Source: Bombyx mori
Lineage: Eukaryota > Arthropoda > Insecta > Lepidoptera > Bombycidae
Length of the DNA: 64,000 bases
Reading direction: 5' to 3'
NCBI RefSeq assembly: GCF_030269925.1
Contig: NC_085120.1
Coordinates: forward strand, 9,265,501-9,329,500
The translations under genes were made by a program, and so were the position numbers. This document shows positions 52,401-64,000 of this stretch, one piece after another. The first letter of the stretch is position 1. Each line of letters starts with the position of its first letter. The notes under the pieces were generated by a model. It saw only the letters and a list, made by a program, of their open reading frames with translations. It did not search any database and was not told the origin of the DNA.

Positions 52401-55400
52401 GATTTATCATTCGTGAACATGAAAATGGGAGAGAGAGAGATCACTTCAAATCAGTAGTATTTCTTTCTATTCTTTTTTTATCTTTGAAATCTTAGATCTT
52501 TTATTAATGTATTTTGTTGAGCCTATTAAGTACTCAAAGTGAATACCACCGCTCACTTTTAAGACTCGAATGCTTCCAGACGGAGCTAGGAAGAGTTTTT
52601 TTTCCGTTGGAGTTTTTAACGTTCTCGATAGCGTAAAAGTTAACTCAAATTTGTATGCAGTTGGATCAGCACCCCTAGCGGCAAATGTAGGCAAACGTTG
52701 ATGACATTCTACACTCCTATTACTAAACTATTTGATTTTCTCAAATAGCACAAGTATCCTACACTTGCTTGAAAACTCGTCAAGTCATTTCGTATCCTCC
52801 CGATCTGATATCGGTGCTTTTAAGCATTCCAAGCACCGCTCACCGTTCTTGTCGAATCCGTTGAATGCGACAAAGGGCTTGTCGTAAAAAATATCCCACA
52901 GACACAACCCACTGAGTTTCTCGATGGATCTTCTCAGTGAGTCATGATTCCGATTCCATACAATTATGAGTTAACTTTTACGCTATCGAGAACGTTAAAA
53001 AACTCGCACTAAGCACACAGGTGACTTAACGACAGCGACGGATGATACAGACTTGTACCGTTTTGTAAGAATGAATAGTTACCCTGGTTCCAGGCGTGAA
53101 GAAGAAGTTACTCTTTCTTCCAAAACGTGGCGTCTCCAGAATACCGCAACTGATGACCCGCCTTGCGTTCTGCTCTTTTATATTAGTCTGGGAACAAAAT
53201 GAAATAATAGCTCTCATCACTCATCAGATTCGTGACTAAGCACATTATTTAATTAACACTGTAAAATATGAATTGATTTTTAATAAATATCTCACAATCA
53301 AAATAGACCCAATTGATAAAACTCACTTTATATAAATAAACTACTTATATTAAAGAGCGCGCGAAACGTAAATATTATCTGTGCTGTTACGTCAGTGTCT
53401 TCGTTTAAATTATTGGCAAAACTTAGAACTCTAATGTTAAAAATTATAAAAAAAAAAAAAAAACATTTAATGATTATATCTTCACGGCTTACAACGACAG
53501 ACTGAGTTAAGACCACATTCTTACTATGTGTGTTCTAAGTCCTTGGCATATTATGCATTTCAATAAAACGAACAATAGAATGACATAAAGCTTGGCACGC
53601 AACGGCACAGTGTAAAAACTCTTCAAAAAGAATCAATGAATATGTTTTTTCAATAAATCAGAGCCAATCTCAAATTTCAATAAAATAGAGTCAAAATTGT
53701 TTAATTGATCTTATACTTACATGATTCTTAAAAACGAATCAAGTTTCACGTTCTAAACTTAAATTTGAAATTGAAAATTACGATCAAAGATTTTTCTTAC
53801 ATGTGAGTCGACTATTATCAAAGCCGGCAATGTGACTTTTGGACAATTATTGGTAAATCAGAAAAACGAATTATTGACTTTGTATTCCGTTGGCAGTCAC
53901 AAAACTCTTCTAAACGACATCTCAGATAAATAACAGGTTAAGTATTAACCTTTATTTAATGCAGGTTTTGAACCGTATTCTTTGAAGGAGACGATTATAT
54001 TCAAATCAATCTGTATTGACTTATAGATAACATTTTTTTTGTCCAAATGCACAGATTGCCACCTTTGATAATAGACGACTCATGTATTGTTTAAATAAAA
54101 TATCAATTACCTACTAAATTTTATCTATTACTTTAATTTTGATGAATACTTTGTTTTTAGACTTTAAAGTGGTGATTCAGTTATTATTTAAATTCTGCGT
54201 TTTTTTAGGTAGCTAGTAGCTATAAATATTTTTATTTATCAATCTGAATAAGTGGGCAGAGACGTCTTTGCAATTAGTTACAAATTAATTAAAAAGAATG
54301 CAACATCTAGAATTTAATATGTAAACGATTATAAGCAATATCATTAAAACTAGCTATAGAATTATAAAATGATTCATAGATATAGAGAATACTAGATAGC
54401 ACAGAAAATACTTTTAATCATTGACTTAGAAGGGTTTTGGGCAGACGGTTTATTGCCTATTCGGCATTAGGTGGATATCAGTGCTTGTTCGTACTACGGC
54501 AAGAATTTAGCCGCCAACTTTGTTCACAGGAGGTCTTGGCCTCAATTACATTCTAGTAACGGTTGTCCTGCCCTTAGAAAGTCCTTGGCCTTAAACGTAT
54601 TCCCAACCTCTCGATTAATATGTACATATGATAATACGTCACCAGTGGAGGCTTGAATAATTAATAACAAATACGTTTTCTATAAAATAAAACTCAAAAC
54701 TAAATTTGAGGATATTCAAAAATATGTGGACCTCTTGTGAGTCCGCGCGGGTAGGTACCACCGCCCTGCCTATTTCTGCCGTGAAGCAGTAATGCGTTTC
54801 GGTTTGAAGGGTGGGGCAGCCGTTGTAACTATACTGAGACCTTAGAACTTATATCTCAAGGTGGGTGGCGCATTTACGTTGTGGATGTCTATGGGCTCCA
54901 GTAACCACTTAACACCAGGTGGGCTGTGAGCTCGTCCACCCATCTAAGCAATAAAAAAATAAAAAAATCTTCTTAGGTCTCGTCTCTCTCTTGTCTTGAA
55001 TAGACCAACAATACTGTTAGTTATTATATGTGATGCCGAGATTCTAGAAACATATTCTTTGTAGGTAAATATGTACATATTTCTACTTTTAATCATGGGA
55101 AAACGTTAAAGGTTTGCCTTAACGACCAAGGTTGTTCAATTATTGTGTAAGCGTGATTCATTAGTAAGTGGATTCGCAATTATTTACGCAAATCTACATT
55201 TTCTTAAGCTTTGTGGGTAAGGAGAGCTTACGGCCTAGCCAGTATCTGAGTTATCGGAGACTGCAGAGAATTAATACGGCACCCATGTGGGGTCAGAGTT
55301 CCAATTTTTTTTGTGTTACGGCTGACCCGCCTTATTGACAGTGCAGTTGTTCTTCTTTTTTGCTACCTATGCTGATAGCCTTGAGAGGCTATATCAGCGT

Positions 55401-58400
55401 TACCATAACGTGTAGGTGAGCCCTCGGGGCTTAAACCGGAGTGTTGCTAACATTGGCTCTAGCAAGAGTAGTGCTTCGCAGAATCTACCACCGGATCGGA
55501 AACGCGACCCACTGAGAAGATCCGGCGAGAAACCCAGTGGACTATGTCTATGGGTTAGTTTACTCGACGAACCCTTCGTCGCGAGCGACGGGTTCGACGA
55601 GAACGGTGACCGAACAGGTTAGTACTAACGAAGCCTAATCTACCGACCAATTTGGCTAATTTTGGTCTTGAATTCTTTGTGGAAGACCAGAGCACTCGGA
55701 ATTAAATAAAAATAAAATAAATTTTGTTTTTCCTTTGATGTGTCCCCCGTCGGACGGATTCCTTTTGTTTGTTTTAAGTTTATTTTATACAAAAGTTTAC
55801 GTCTTTTATTTATAGATTGAGGCACTACGAAGTCTGCCGGGTAGGCTAGTGTACCTATGTATAGATTTACACTTACAATCGATGAGAGATAATTCTTCGT
55901 AAATTCAGCCATATCCCGATTGAGGGTCATGCCGTAATCGTATCGACACTGATAAGAATCTTGGCATATCTCGATAGCTCTCGTCACGTCGTGAGAACGG
56001 TTCACCGGCAAGAAGTTCGCCGGTTCTCGTATGAAGTTCGGTATAAATTCATTGTCGTTGTAATAAGCCGCCGTCCGACCATATTCTCTAACGAACATCG
56101 CCACGCCGATGTCCCGTTGCTCACGATCTGTGAGTTGCCCTGGGAAAATTAATAAGCTTGTAATTCACTTGTCATGAAATTCCTAAATACAGAAGGCAAT
56201 AAAAAATATGTCAATGCGAACGTAGCTAATCTATACTGTATCCTATGTATGGTGTGAGTTTATTGTATGGTCTAAATCAGTATTTCTGTTGAAGTATTCT
56301 TTCTTGTGAGTCCGCACGGGTAGGCACCACCACCCTGCCTATTTCTGGCGTGAAGCAGTAACGCGTTTCGGTTTGAAGGGCGGGGAAGCCGTGGTAACTA
56401 TACTGAGACCTTAGAACTCGTATCTCAACGTAGGTGGCGGCATTTACGTTGTAGATGTCTATGGAATCCGGTAACCACTTAACACCAGGTTGGCTGTGAG
56501 CTCGTCCACCCATCTAAGCAATAAAAAAAAAAGTTTTATTCAAAAATGAATTCTATGCGTTTAATTTAATTCACATATTAATAAACTAAATTAGTAAGAA
56601 CATTTTACATTTACTAGATTTATAACATATTTTATCTTTATTGAAAATTCACAATGTAATAACAAAGAAAGTGAAAGATACATACAGTGCTGTGCAAAAT
56701 CTCTGTGGGCGGATTGGAAATTGTTCAGATCGACCGATGCCAGCGTGCCATCGGGTCTTGTGAAGTCATCGTTCACATCCAGAGACCAGTTGCCGAATAA
56801 TCCTCGAGTTTGATTCTAAAAAAATGAAAGGTATAATAGGTGTAGGTAGCTCATTCTTACACTCATACTCATTATATGAGTTAAAAAACACATGAACAAA
56901 AGTACTTAGCCTTAATAGGCACTAAGTAAAGTCAGTGGAATTTATTCTTAAGCCTTGATCGCACTAGGCGAGTATTTTAGTCGAGTACCGAGTAATTTAG
57001 TGGCTAAACTATTCGCTACTCGCCCGTAAAAATAGAACAAAATGGATTGACTTGACTTAATTCTTTACTAACCTACTCGACTAAATTTTTGGTGTTCAGA
57101 CACATTTAGCTACTAAATTACTCGGTATTCGACTAAAATACTCGCCTAGTCCGAACAGGGCTTAAGAGACATTAGTTAAAATTGTAGTTTACGTTAAATT
57201 AAAATTACTTATTAGCCTTTTTGAGCTAGACTGTAATCTTAGTATTGTGCAGCACCTAAGTTTTGGTACATTACATAATAAAAATAAATAATTATTATAT
57301 GAAAAAAGACACCACAGCACGAATACAGTTATCCAACTAAAAAACATGAGGTTAAAGTCTCAAACTATATAGCAACAGTCCCATCCTTAAAGTCGTGTTT
57401 AGAAATTTAAGGACCGAGGTCCTCCATCTCCCCTAAGTGCCCCTAGGAGAGTGTTAGGATGGATGCAAGAGTTTTTGAAATTTTTTTTTTTCAGATACAT
57501 ATTTTAAGTTACTAACATAGATTATAAGTAATACTTACTAACAAAATGTTATGGTTTAAAAAAAAACTGTAATAAAGTATAAATAAATAAAATAAAAATA
57601 ACTGTCAATTTCACTAACCATAAACGTCCATGGTAAATAAACTCTCGCAGTCATGAAGCCGCGATTCTCGACTACTTCCAATCCGGCCCCAGACGAGAAC
57701 ATAACGACGATTTCCGACTGGTTTAGGACGTACATAGGCTGGTACACGGTGACACCTGGTATAATGAAAACGAAGACATATAGTTGAAGCCTTGACCCTC
57801 AGACGGCCCACTGAGTTTCTCGCCGGATCTTCTCAGTGGATCGCGTTTCCGATCCGATGGTAGATTCTGCGAAGCCCTACTCTTGCTAGTGTTAGTAGCG
57901 TCCACAGGTTGGACCCCCGTGAGATCACCTACTCTTTTGGTGAATCTAGGTTAAAAATATCAGCCCTTAAGCACCTACAAAGAAATATAAACCGTAAATT
58001 CAAAAGCCCGCTCTTTCGAATTTAGGTGCTTACTCTCCCTTAAACAGAATCCTTTGGGACTACAATACAGTTCACGGTAGCGCGGTCTCCGTCAATGTTC
58101 ATTCGGAGTTGTCCGATTGCGCTGAACTAATTTTAAGTGAAATTGATGATTGAATAGTTTATCAATGTTTTGTATTGATGATCCGCTTTGTTGGTGGAAC
58201 TTAATAAAAAAATAAATAAAAATAAATAAATAAATGACCTGACGAGAATAGATATGAAAAAAAGATCCCTAGAACTTAATTAACTATTTTTTAGATGGTT
58301 GGACGAGCTCACAGCCGATTTGGTGTTAATTGGTTACTGGAGCCCATAGACATCTACAACGTAAATGCACCACCCACCTTGAGATATAAGTTCTAAGATC

Positions 58401-61400
58401 TCAGTATAGTTACAACGGCTGCCCCGCCCTTCAAACCGAAACGCGTTACTGCTTCACGGCAGAAATCGGATTCACAAACTATTGAGGAATATCGTATCAT
58501 GGTTTGACGTTGCGTGACCACTGATTGACATGTTACCTGGGAAATATTGTACTCTTAGTGCAGTCCTGTCGAAGTAGACTCTCTTGCCATTGGCGAAAAC
58601 ATCGAGCCTGTACCTCCACTGAGCGTGTTGTGGTCGAAGGCGTACCTGTGGAAATATCAAAAGTCAGTCGAATCAATCCTATGGTCACGGTGTCAGTTTT
58701 AACCCTCACTGATGTGCTGATGCTTAATAATAAAATCGCTTTTATTATATATTACACTAGCTGACCCGGCAGACTTCGTAGTGCCTCTATCGATAAATAA
58801 AAGACCTAAACTTTTGTATAAAATAAACTTAAAGGAATCCGTCCGACGGGGGACACATCAAAGGGAAAACAAAATGGTTTGTTTTTATATAATTCCGAGC
58901 ATTTTCATATTTATTCACCTTTTAAACCTTCTCTGAACTTCCACGAATAATTCAAGATCAAAATTAGCCAATTCGGTCCAGCCGTTTTCGAGTTTTAGCG
59001 AGACTAACGATCAGCAATTCATTTTTATATATAGAGATAAGATCGGAATCTTGAATCATCTTCAACGATTTTAAGAACTCGGAATAAATAATAATTAATG
59101 CGATAATTTTATAGTACCTACGCTTTTTGATATCTAGAACAGTACCAACTGGATAAAAATGATGAAATGAATTGTTAATTCAGTTTTCAACTTAGGCGTG
59201 TTTATTTTAAGTTTTCAAACATATACATTGTTATTTGGAATAATTTATTGCGGCTATATTGTGTTTATAAATCATATTATGAACTGAATCGATATTTATT
59301 TAATTTTATATTGTTTCCTATACGCAATTCTTTCGCTTGATAACCACTACCGTCCTCGTCGAACCCGTCGCTTGCGACGAAGGGCTCGACGAATGAATTA
59401 GCCCACAGACACAGACAGCCCACTGAGTTTCTCGCCGGATCTTCTCAGTGGGTCGCATCCGATCCGGTGGTAGATTCTGCGAAGCACTGCTCTTGCTCGG
59501 GCCAGAGTTAGCAACACTCCCGGTTTGAGCCCCGTGAGCTCACCTACACGTCAAGGAGAAGCTGAAATAGTCTCTCAAGGCTATCGGCATAGGTAGGAAA
59601 AAAAAATTACAACCAAATATAGGTATTACCTCAATGGTTTGAGAGTTGTTGGACGCTGCTACGACTGACGTTAAGTGTGTCGCGTTGACCGCACCGTGAA
59701 TATTTCTTGGTACCTGTTCAAATCTACCTTGAACGTCGAGCTTGAGTTGTGAATGATCCACCCTCACTAGGACGTATTCACCTAAGCAATACAAATTTAA
59801 TTTACATTAAATCGATTCCTTATATCAAAGGCCTTAAATAACAAAGGTGCACCTTAAAAACAACCAAAGAAAGTCCGACGTTATTTTAAAAGCAAAACAG
59901 TGTATTTTTGTAAAATCTTATTTTCTCGATTTGGGATTAAGAATTCAAGTCGGTATCGTTCTTGACAGAGTGGTCGTGGTCATCATTTAAAGTGTTAGTG
60001 GCAAATATCACAACACGCCGCCACTTCTCACTGACGGCCGCACTCCTCGTGCACGTGCATTCGTATAATGATGATGAGCCTTTTACGGCGGCTTTTATCC
60101 AATCAATCCACTTAATAGGCGATCTTACTCGTGGTCTGGGTAAGGGATATCTACCCTGAATAATATTTACCTTTGCCATTGAAAGTGTACTGCAGGTCGT
60201 CAAAGGTGACTATATGTGGATCACCGAAGATACCCGCGACTCCTGGAGATTGATAGGCCACGCAGTCTTGAGACGGTCGACGTTCAAACCTGAGTTAATC
60301 AAATTAGAAGGCTCATGAAGTAAATTAATCATAACCTCAAAATGAAACTAATTTTGCAATAGCTACTCGTATAATTAATGGTTTGAATAGTGGAACATAC
60401 TTAAAATAAATGAATGAATGAATGAATGAATGAATGATTTGTTTTATTTCAGACAACAATAAGTCCATATGTGTACATAGTATCATTGAAACATACTTAA
60501 AATTAACAAAACCAATCAAATAAAAAAGATACATTTATTAAAAGTAATTATCAGTTGAATACATTTCAAATATTCCATTCAACTGATATTTACTTTGAAC
60601 CAACCATTATTATTATTATTATTATTATTTAGGCCGCAAGTGAACCATGGTACAATGGTTCAAGTACTGACAGTCATAACGGTCAGTTAATGCCTTCATA
60701 AAGTTGAGGTCTGTCGAGGTTGACTCGTTTTTAGGTATCAAAGTGAGTGTAGATATTTGAGTTGTATAACGATTTTATGGGCTAGTTTAACGTGACGTCA
60801 CGTAGATCATGACGTCATGAGTTCTTCCACCAGCTTAGAGCAATACATACACACTACGATCTATCTAACGCAATGGTTTACCTGAAAGTCTCGCAACCGA
60901 CAGCTTGTTCTTCTTGCCACAAACAACATTGATAGAACGGAATCATGTCGTGGAACCAGCGAGATAACGACGGAACCTAATCAAAACAAAACAATGGTCA
61001 CTATTTGATAGAACTGATGGCAAAAAGAAAGGTTCCTTGTTATAAAATACCTTATTGGCTTCGTTGTAAGGTGTAAATCCGAAATCGTGAGATCTTGACG
61101 GCTTTGAGCCCCACATCTGGTCGTAGGATAACATGAGGAAGCCGTTTTTGTCGTAGCAGCATTGCTGGCCAGAACCTTCCGAACTAAAATATATGAGGCG
61201 TTAGTCATTAGTAAGGGCATTAGTAAAGGCGGCTGATCTAGTTATGAGTGGAAAACTCATTCGCACATCAATTGCTCAATTCGCTTGGAACAGTTTATAC
61301 AGAGTCGAATTCTCACGAGAGAAAAACGATGACTACCTGATTATATCAATGTGAGTTTACTATAGTCTAAATTACATATTTACTACCTATTTATTTGTTG

Positions 61401-64000
61401 TTGTAGTGTAGTGATGAATAATAAGCAAATCTTTAGGCAGGCATTAGTAGTGGATCGAGCTTAGAATATCATTCTTCCTAAGGGGACGTATTGCAATGGA
61501 TAACAATGTTCCAAACAACTAGCAAATATCGCCTATTCTCGGGTTTTTAATATTAGTAAGTGTAAACAAGGTGTGATTCAGTTTTAATATTATAAGTAGT
61601 TATTGTAGTGTTAACAACGTGATATTTGTTATAGAGCGACAAAAATAACAGTAACAATTAGTATAAAAAAGATAGGAACTCTGAAATTTGATTAGTTTTA
61701 TCTTACCTTGGAGCACCACTCCTGACGCAATGAATACCACCCCAATGATATCTACAAGTAGGGTTCGTGTCTCTGTCGCAGTCCAAGTCCGGCATGAAGC
61801 GACCTTTATCAAGAAGCGCGTGTTCCAAAGTACAGGGGCAGACCCAAACTTGAGCTGCAAAGTTCTTAAGGAAACGATCGGTTCGAAGCCAGTTGTTACA
61901 CATGGAGTTCGACCAGCGCTGTCCGTGAAGCCTTTCCCACTGTGGGGCGAAATACCAACCTAGTGGGATCGGACGACTCCATAGAATCCTAAAAGGAAAA
62001 ATAAGCTTCAGCGGTTTCCATATAACTTTTCAATTATTAAAATACAATTAAAATTGTTTTCACGAATCCGAAACTTTAGTTTTGGTGCGGTCAGGGACGA
62101 ATTTGATGATGGCGATTTGAATATTGTGGTAACTACCGTCATAAAATGCATTTCGGTTTAACAAAATTTTAGTGTAGTAAGTTTACACTTCAAAAATATA
62201 TTATAAGGACATCAACACGATACTTACGGAGATATAGGAACCCCTTTGAATACTTCGGGAGTGGTCAAATTGATTTGCAGAAAACCGAATTGCATGTCGT
62301 TGTGCATGATGTTTTCCCTGTTCCGGAAATTTTGTGGATTTATCACGTATTCACCGGTGTTCGCAACTCCGACTTCTATCATATCGATGTATTCTAATTG
62401 AGGTCGGATCGTGACTTCTTTGTAGCCCCACAAACTGATTTGGAGCTGAACGTTTAGGTTTGTTGTCAGATTAAATCGGTCCCAAGTTATTCGGACTTCT
62501 GGGGGATATCTTTCGTGTACAGAATTATCTGGGAAAAATATCTTTTCGGTTGCGGTCGCAGGGGTTTCTGAAAAGAATGAAACCTAATTAATGATATGAA
62601 TATAATGGTTTCGCCCTAGCTGGGTCTATTTGCCTATTTTAGTCACGAAACAACCAGGTATTTTGTAGGATAAGTTTATCATTCTTAAATGTATCCACCT
62701 CAAACAAAAGAGGCGCTTTGTTGCCAAATTCAGGATAAGATTAGTGTTACACTCAACGAAACTGGGACTTCGAACTCTTGGTTCAAGGTTGTGTTCCGTA
62801 AGCAACTTGTGGTGTAATGGCATATAGTGTACAAAAGTTTGCATGTACAACACTTCTAACAATTCGTTTTAAAGACTCTTTTAAAAGCAAACTTACCAAC
62901 AAAATATCTTCCTTTCCATTTATAAGGTTCATTGTTAATGGCAACTTCAAATCTTGCGTAACCATTGTGCCAGAATCTTGGTTGCACACAGATAGCCCTG
63001 TTGACGTCCACAACAGCTCCGAGAACGGATTCTGTATCGAATCTGCACGTTATTCTATCGTTGGGATTGAAGCATGGACCCGTGATATTGACGATTGTGC
63101 CGCCGAGCATGTTACCACTCTCTGGCGCAAACATCAGGGGCAGGTTGGCGCCGTCTGAGATTATAAATAAAGAAACAGCGTCAATACTTACACCGCTATA
63201 AGTAGGTGATCTATTGGTTAGCAATCCTGATTTCTGTATCAACCGGTTAGAAATATTTGGTATCGGTATCTTAGTAAAAACTAAGATTTTTTCGAGTCAA
63301 GTTGAAAGTGTAGGAAAACCTTGTACTTGTAAACTGTACACTTTCAACTCGACTCGAAAAAATCTTGAATCGACTCGAAAAAACTCGAAAAAACCCTAGA
63401 TCTAGGCCATTATATATGAAATTTTGAACCTTAAATTAATATATCTAAAGGCATCTTAAATTGTCAAAAGTCATTGCATCATAAACTGATTATGCTTGAG
63501 TAGTTATAATGGTTTAACAAAATAATAACCAACTCGGCCAATTGGAATAAATAGCAATAAAGTTCTATGGACATTGGAAAATAATTTTTATTTTATTTAT
63601 ACTATTACTGCTTGACTTCTCCACTTTTAATTAACCTGAATTTTAGGCAATCTATAGGGATACGTTTGCTGTTTCTAAATAATATAAAAACTAACCGATA
63701 TCCTTATTACAAGTGCCCATTAGTATATTCTCGTCAATTCTGAATATGTGTCGCCCTGGAAAGCCATTGGCCCAGCCTCTGCCGGTCAAATCTCGAAGCA
63801 CAGAAGCTTGAGAATACGGTTTGTATTCGTAACTTCGTGTCCCGTTACCAGCGTTGAAGCCAATCTGGAATCAGCGACAAAAAATTTAAAATCTTTATAA
63901 AAAAATTTCGTAGATCTTATACATTTTTGCCCAAAGCTGCTTGGTTAGCCACAAAATTTATGGCAGAAAATTCATAGCGGAAAGAGTTTGAAGGTAATAC
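49266..64000 (-). CDS. mesh: mesh, smooth septate junction protein (5' end outside window)
   Basis: Common exons in transcript order: 63923->64000 (partial), 63696-63864, 62897-63154, 62228-62567, 61707-61988, 61051-61183, 60882-60976, 60171-60289, 59630-59781, 58537-58645, 57619-57755, 56686-56815, 55877-56139, 53083-53187, 52146-52254. All junctions keep frame (827 residues here before the alternative ends). Domains: end of NIDO ([14 protein letters not shown]), IPT/TIG ([20 protein letters not shown]), AMOP ([23 protein letters not shown]), von Willebrand D ([20 protein letters not shown]) and sushi ([11 protein letters not shown] ... [13 protein letters not shown] ... GYTECL). In Drosophila, Mesh with Ssk and Tsp2A builds the smooth septate junctions that seal midgut and Malpighian tubule epithelia. 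This domain order is specific to Mesh/SUSD2-like proteins. Confidence 0.92.
49775..49931 (-). CDS. mesh: mesh alternative exon, second transmembrane version
   Basis: The acceptor acaaacag has the same phase as the long exon. It encodes [13 protein letters not shown], then a transmembrane segment ([20 protein letters not shown]) and a basic start of a tail. It lines up residue by residue with the start of the 51019-51968 exon, so the two are duplicates used alternatively. The donor AA|gtaaga joins 49266-49479. Confidence 0.85.
50010..50210 (+). mobile_element. 3' UTR piece of the same R1-type LINE
   Basis: gatgggagagatgtgctccg, the ttgccttttcatgag block and ggttttagccggttcgact repeat, in order, the 3' UTR of the element at 44395-45596 but on the opposite strand. 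Only the tail inserted, in the mesh intron before the short terminal exons. Confidence 0.8.
51019..51968 (-). CDS. mesh: mesh alternative terminal exon, long tail with PDZ ligand
   Basis: After a catacag acceptor in the right phase: [13 protein letters not shown], a transmembrane segment ([20 protein letters not shown]) and a 280-residue cytoplasmic tail. The tail is rich in Ser/Pro/Asp with repeated YSP motifs (about 51190-51290) and ends STMV-stop. T at -2 and V at 0 make a class I PDZ-binding motif, suggesting a link to a junctional scaffold. Confidence 0.85.
52606..53024. mobile_element. Fold-back element split by a family B repeat
   Basis: The left part (52606-52700) and right part (52965-53024) carry the same arm as the element at 41636-41800 (ctcgatagcgtaaaagttaa and its complement). 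Between them lies a minus-strand family B piece (about 52795-52960). mesh intron. Confidence 0.7.
54725..54962 (+). mobile_element. Bm1 SINE, head-less
   Basis: One of the least diverged copies in the window; useful as a local reference for the body. mesh intron. Confidence 0.85.
55355..55620 (+). repeat. Repeat family B
   Basis: From ctatgctgatagccttgag to gagaacggtgaccg. mesh intron. Confidence 0.75.
55645..55849 (+). mobile_element. Helitron 3' part
   Basis: Matches 58756-59037 from the gaccaatttggctaatttt block to the CTAG end; the 5' TC end is missing. It lies 27 bp from the mesh exon at 55877. Confidence 0.75.
56290..56532 (+). mobile_element. Bm1 SINE, head-less
   Basis: Starts tttcttgtgagtccgcac and ends in an A tail. 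mesh intron between the 56686 and 55877 exons. Confidence 0.8.
56952..57161. mobile_element. MITE with about 50-bp inverted repeats and TTAA flanks
   Basis: Left gccttgatcgcactaggcga and right, read inward, gccctgttcggactaggcga continue as matching arms for about 50 bases. Both sides carry TTAA, the target used by piggyBac-type transposases. 210 bp, non-coding. mesh intron. Confidence 0.75.
57785..57930 (-). repeat. Repeat family B, partial
   Basis: Central part only (actgagtttctcgccggatc ... gattctgcgaag), 30 bp from the mesh exon at 57619-57755. Confidence 0.7.
58284..58469 (-). mobile_element. Bm1 SINE, truncated
   Basis: Reverse-strand copy ending after cacggcagaaatcgg, 68 bp from the mesh exon at 58537. 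Confidence 0.8.
58756..59037 (-). mobile_element. Non-autonomous Helitron, complete
   Basis: On the minus strand it starts A|TCTCTATATATAAAAATG (59037) and ends tctgccgggtcagCTAG|T (58756). Same family as 17355-17600. mesh intron. Confidence 0.85.
59335..59608 (-). repeat. Repeat family B
   Basis: Near full length, ending 22 bp from the mesh exon at 59630. Confidence 0.75.
59945..60165 (-). mobile_element. LINE C-terminal remnant in a mesh intron
   Basis: The minus frame contains [19 protein letters not shown] and [13 protein letters not shown]. This resembles the C-terminal region of endonuclease/RT LINEs (a P-x-x-W-x-D-x-I-K block, then an R-x-KWR-x-V-V block). It ends 5 bases short of the mesh donor site at 60165-60170. 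Confidence 0.55.
60409..60437. repeat. (GAAT)n microsatellite
   Basis: Seven tetramers in a row; mesh intron. Confidence 0.9.
60606..60630. repeat. (ATT)n microsatellite
   Basis: Eight ATT units; mesh intron. Confidence 0.85.
63283..63366. repeat. Inverted repeat, 30-bp arms
   Basis: aagattttttcgagtcaagt... (63283-63312) pairs with 63337-63366 with one mismatch across a 24-base loop; two more gactcgaaaaaa units follow. mesh intron. Confidence 0.8.

Overview
This window is nuclear DNA of a lepidopteran, almost certainly a silkworm (Bombyx mori or a close relative). It is AT-rich, its genes are split by introns, and it carries many copies of a tRNA-headed SINE that I recognise as silkworm Bm1. 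Around these lie Helitron ends, RTE, R1-type and other LINE fragments, a DD37D mariner and hAT debris. No bacterial-type operons, CRISPR arrays, rRNA or tRNA genes are visible.

Three host genes are supported. (1) A single-exon IFT57 gene (21597-22718, +), an intraflagellar transport B-complex subunit, has a perfect match to the RFX X-box consensus 62 bp before its ATG. (2) A complete LARGE-type bifunctional glycosyltransferase gene (46391 down to 29296, -) has 12 coding exons. Every splice junction keeps frame and the product is about 716 aa with a GT8 and a GT49 domain. (3) The 3' two thirds of mesh (64000 down to 49266, -) encodes the NIDO-IPT-AMOP-VWD-sushi smooth septate junction protein. 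It has two alternative transmembrane/cytoplasmic ends, and its 5' end lies outside the window.

One mobile-element gene is intact enough to be functional: a five-exon THAP/P-element-like (THAP9-like) transposase at 9934-13558 (+), about 866 aa.

Layout: 1-9.2 kb is AT-rich DNA with repeat fragments; 9.2-9.5 kb a broken hAT fragment; 9.9-13.6 kb the THAP transposase; 14-21 kb repeats; 21.5-22.7 kb IFT57, followed 6 bp later by a Helitron; 24.1-24.7 kb a LINE 3' end; 26.0-28.1 kb an RTE element inside a Helitron; 29.3-46.4 kb LARGE, whose introns hold a mariner nested in a Helitron, an R1-type LINE remnant, fold-back elements and an hAT derivative sitting exactly on a splice donor; 46.9-49.2 kb repeats; 49.3-64 kb mesh.

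The most informative observations are the X-box before IFT57, the hAT target-site duplication that copied a LARGE 5' splice site, the duplicated membrane-anchor exons of mesh that differ in a PDZ-binding tail, a GC-AG intron in LARGE, and a chain of nested transposon insertions whose relative order can be read directly. Exon boundaries were read by eye from splice consensus, frame continuity and family similarity. No alignment or database search was run.
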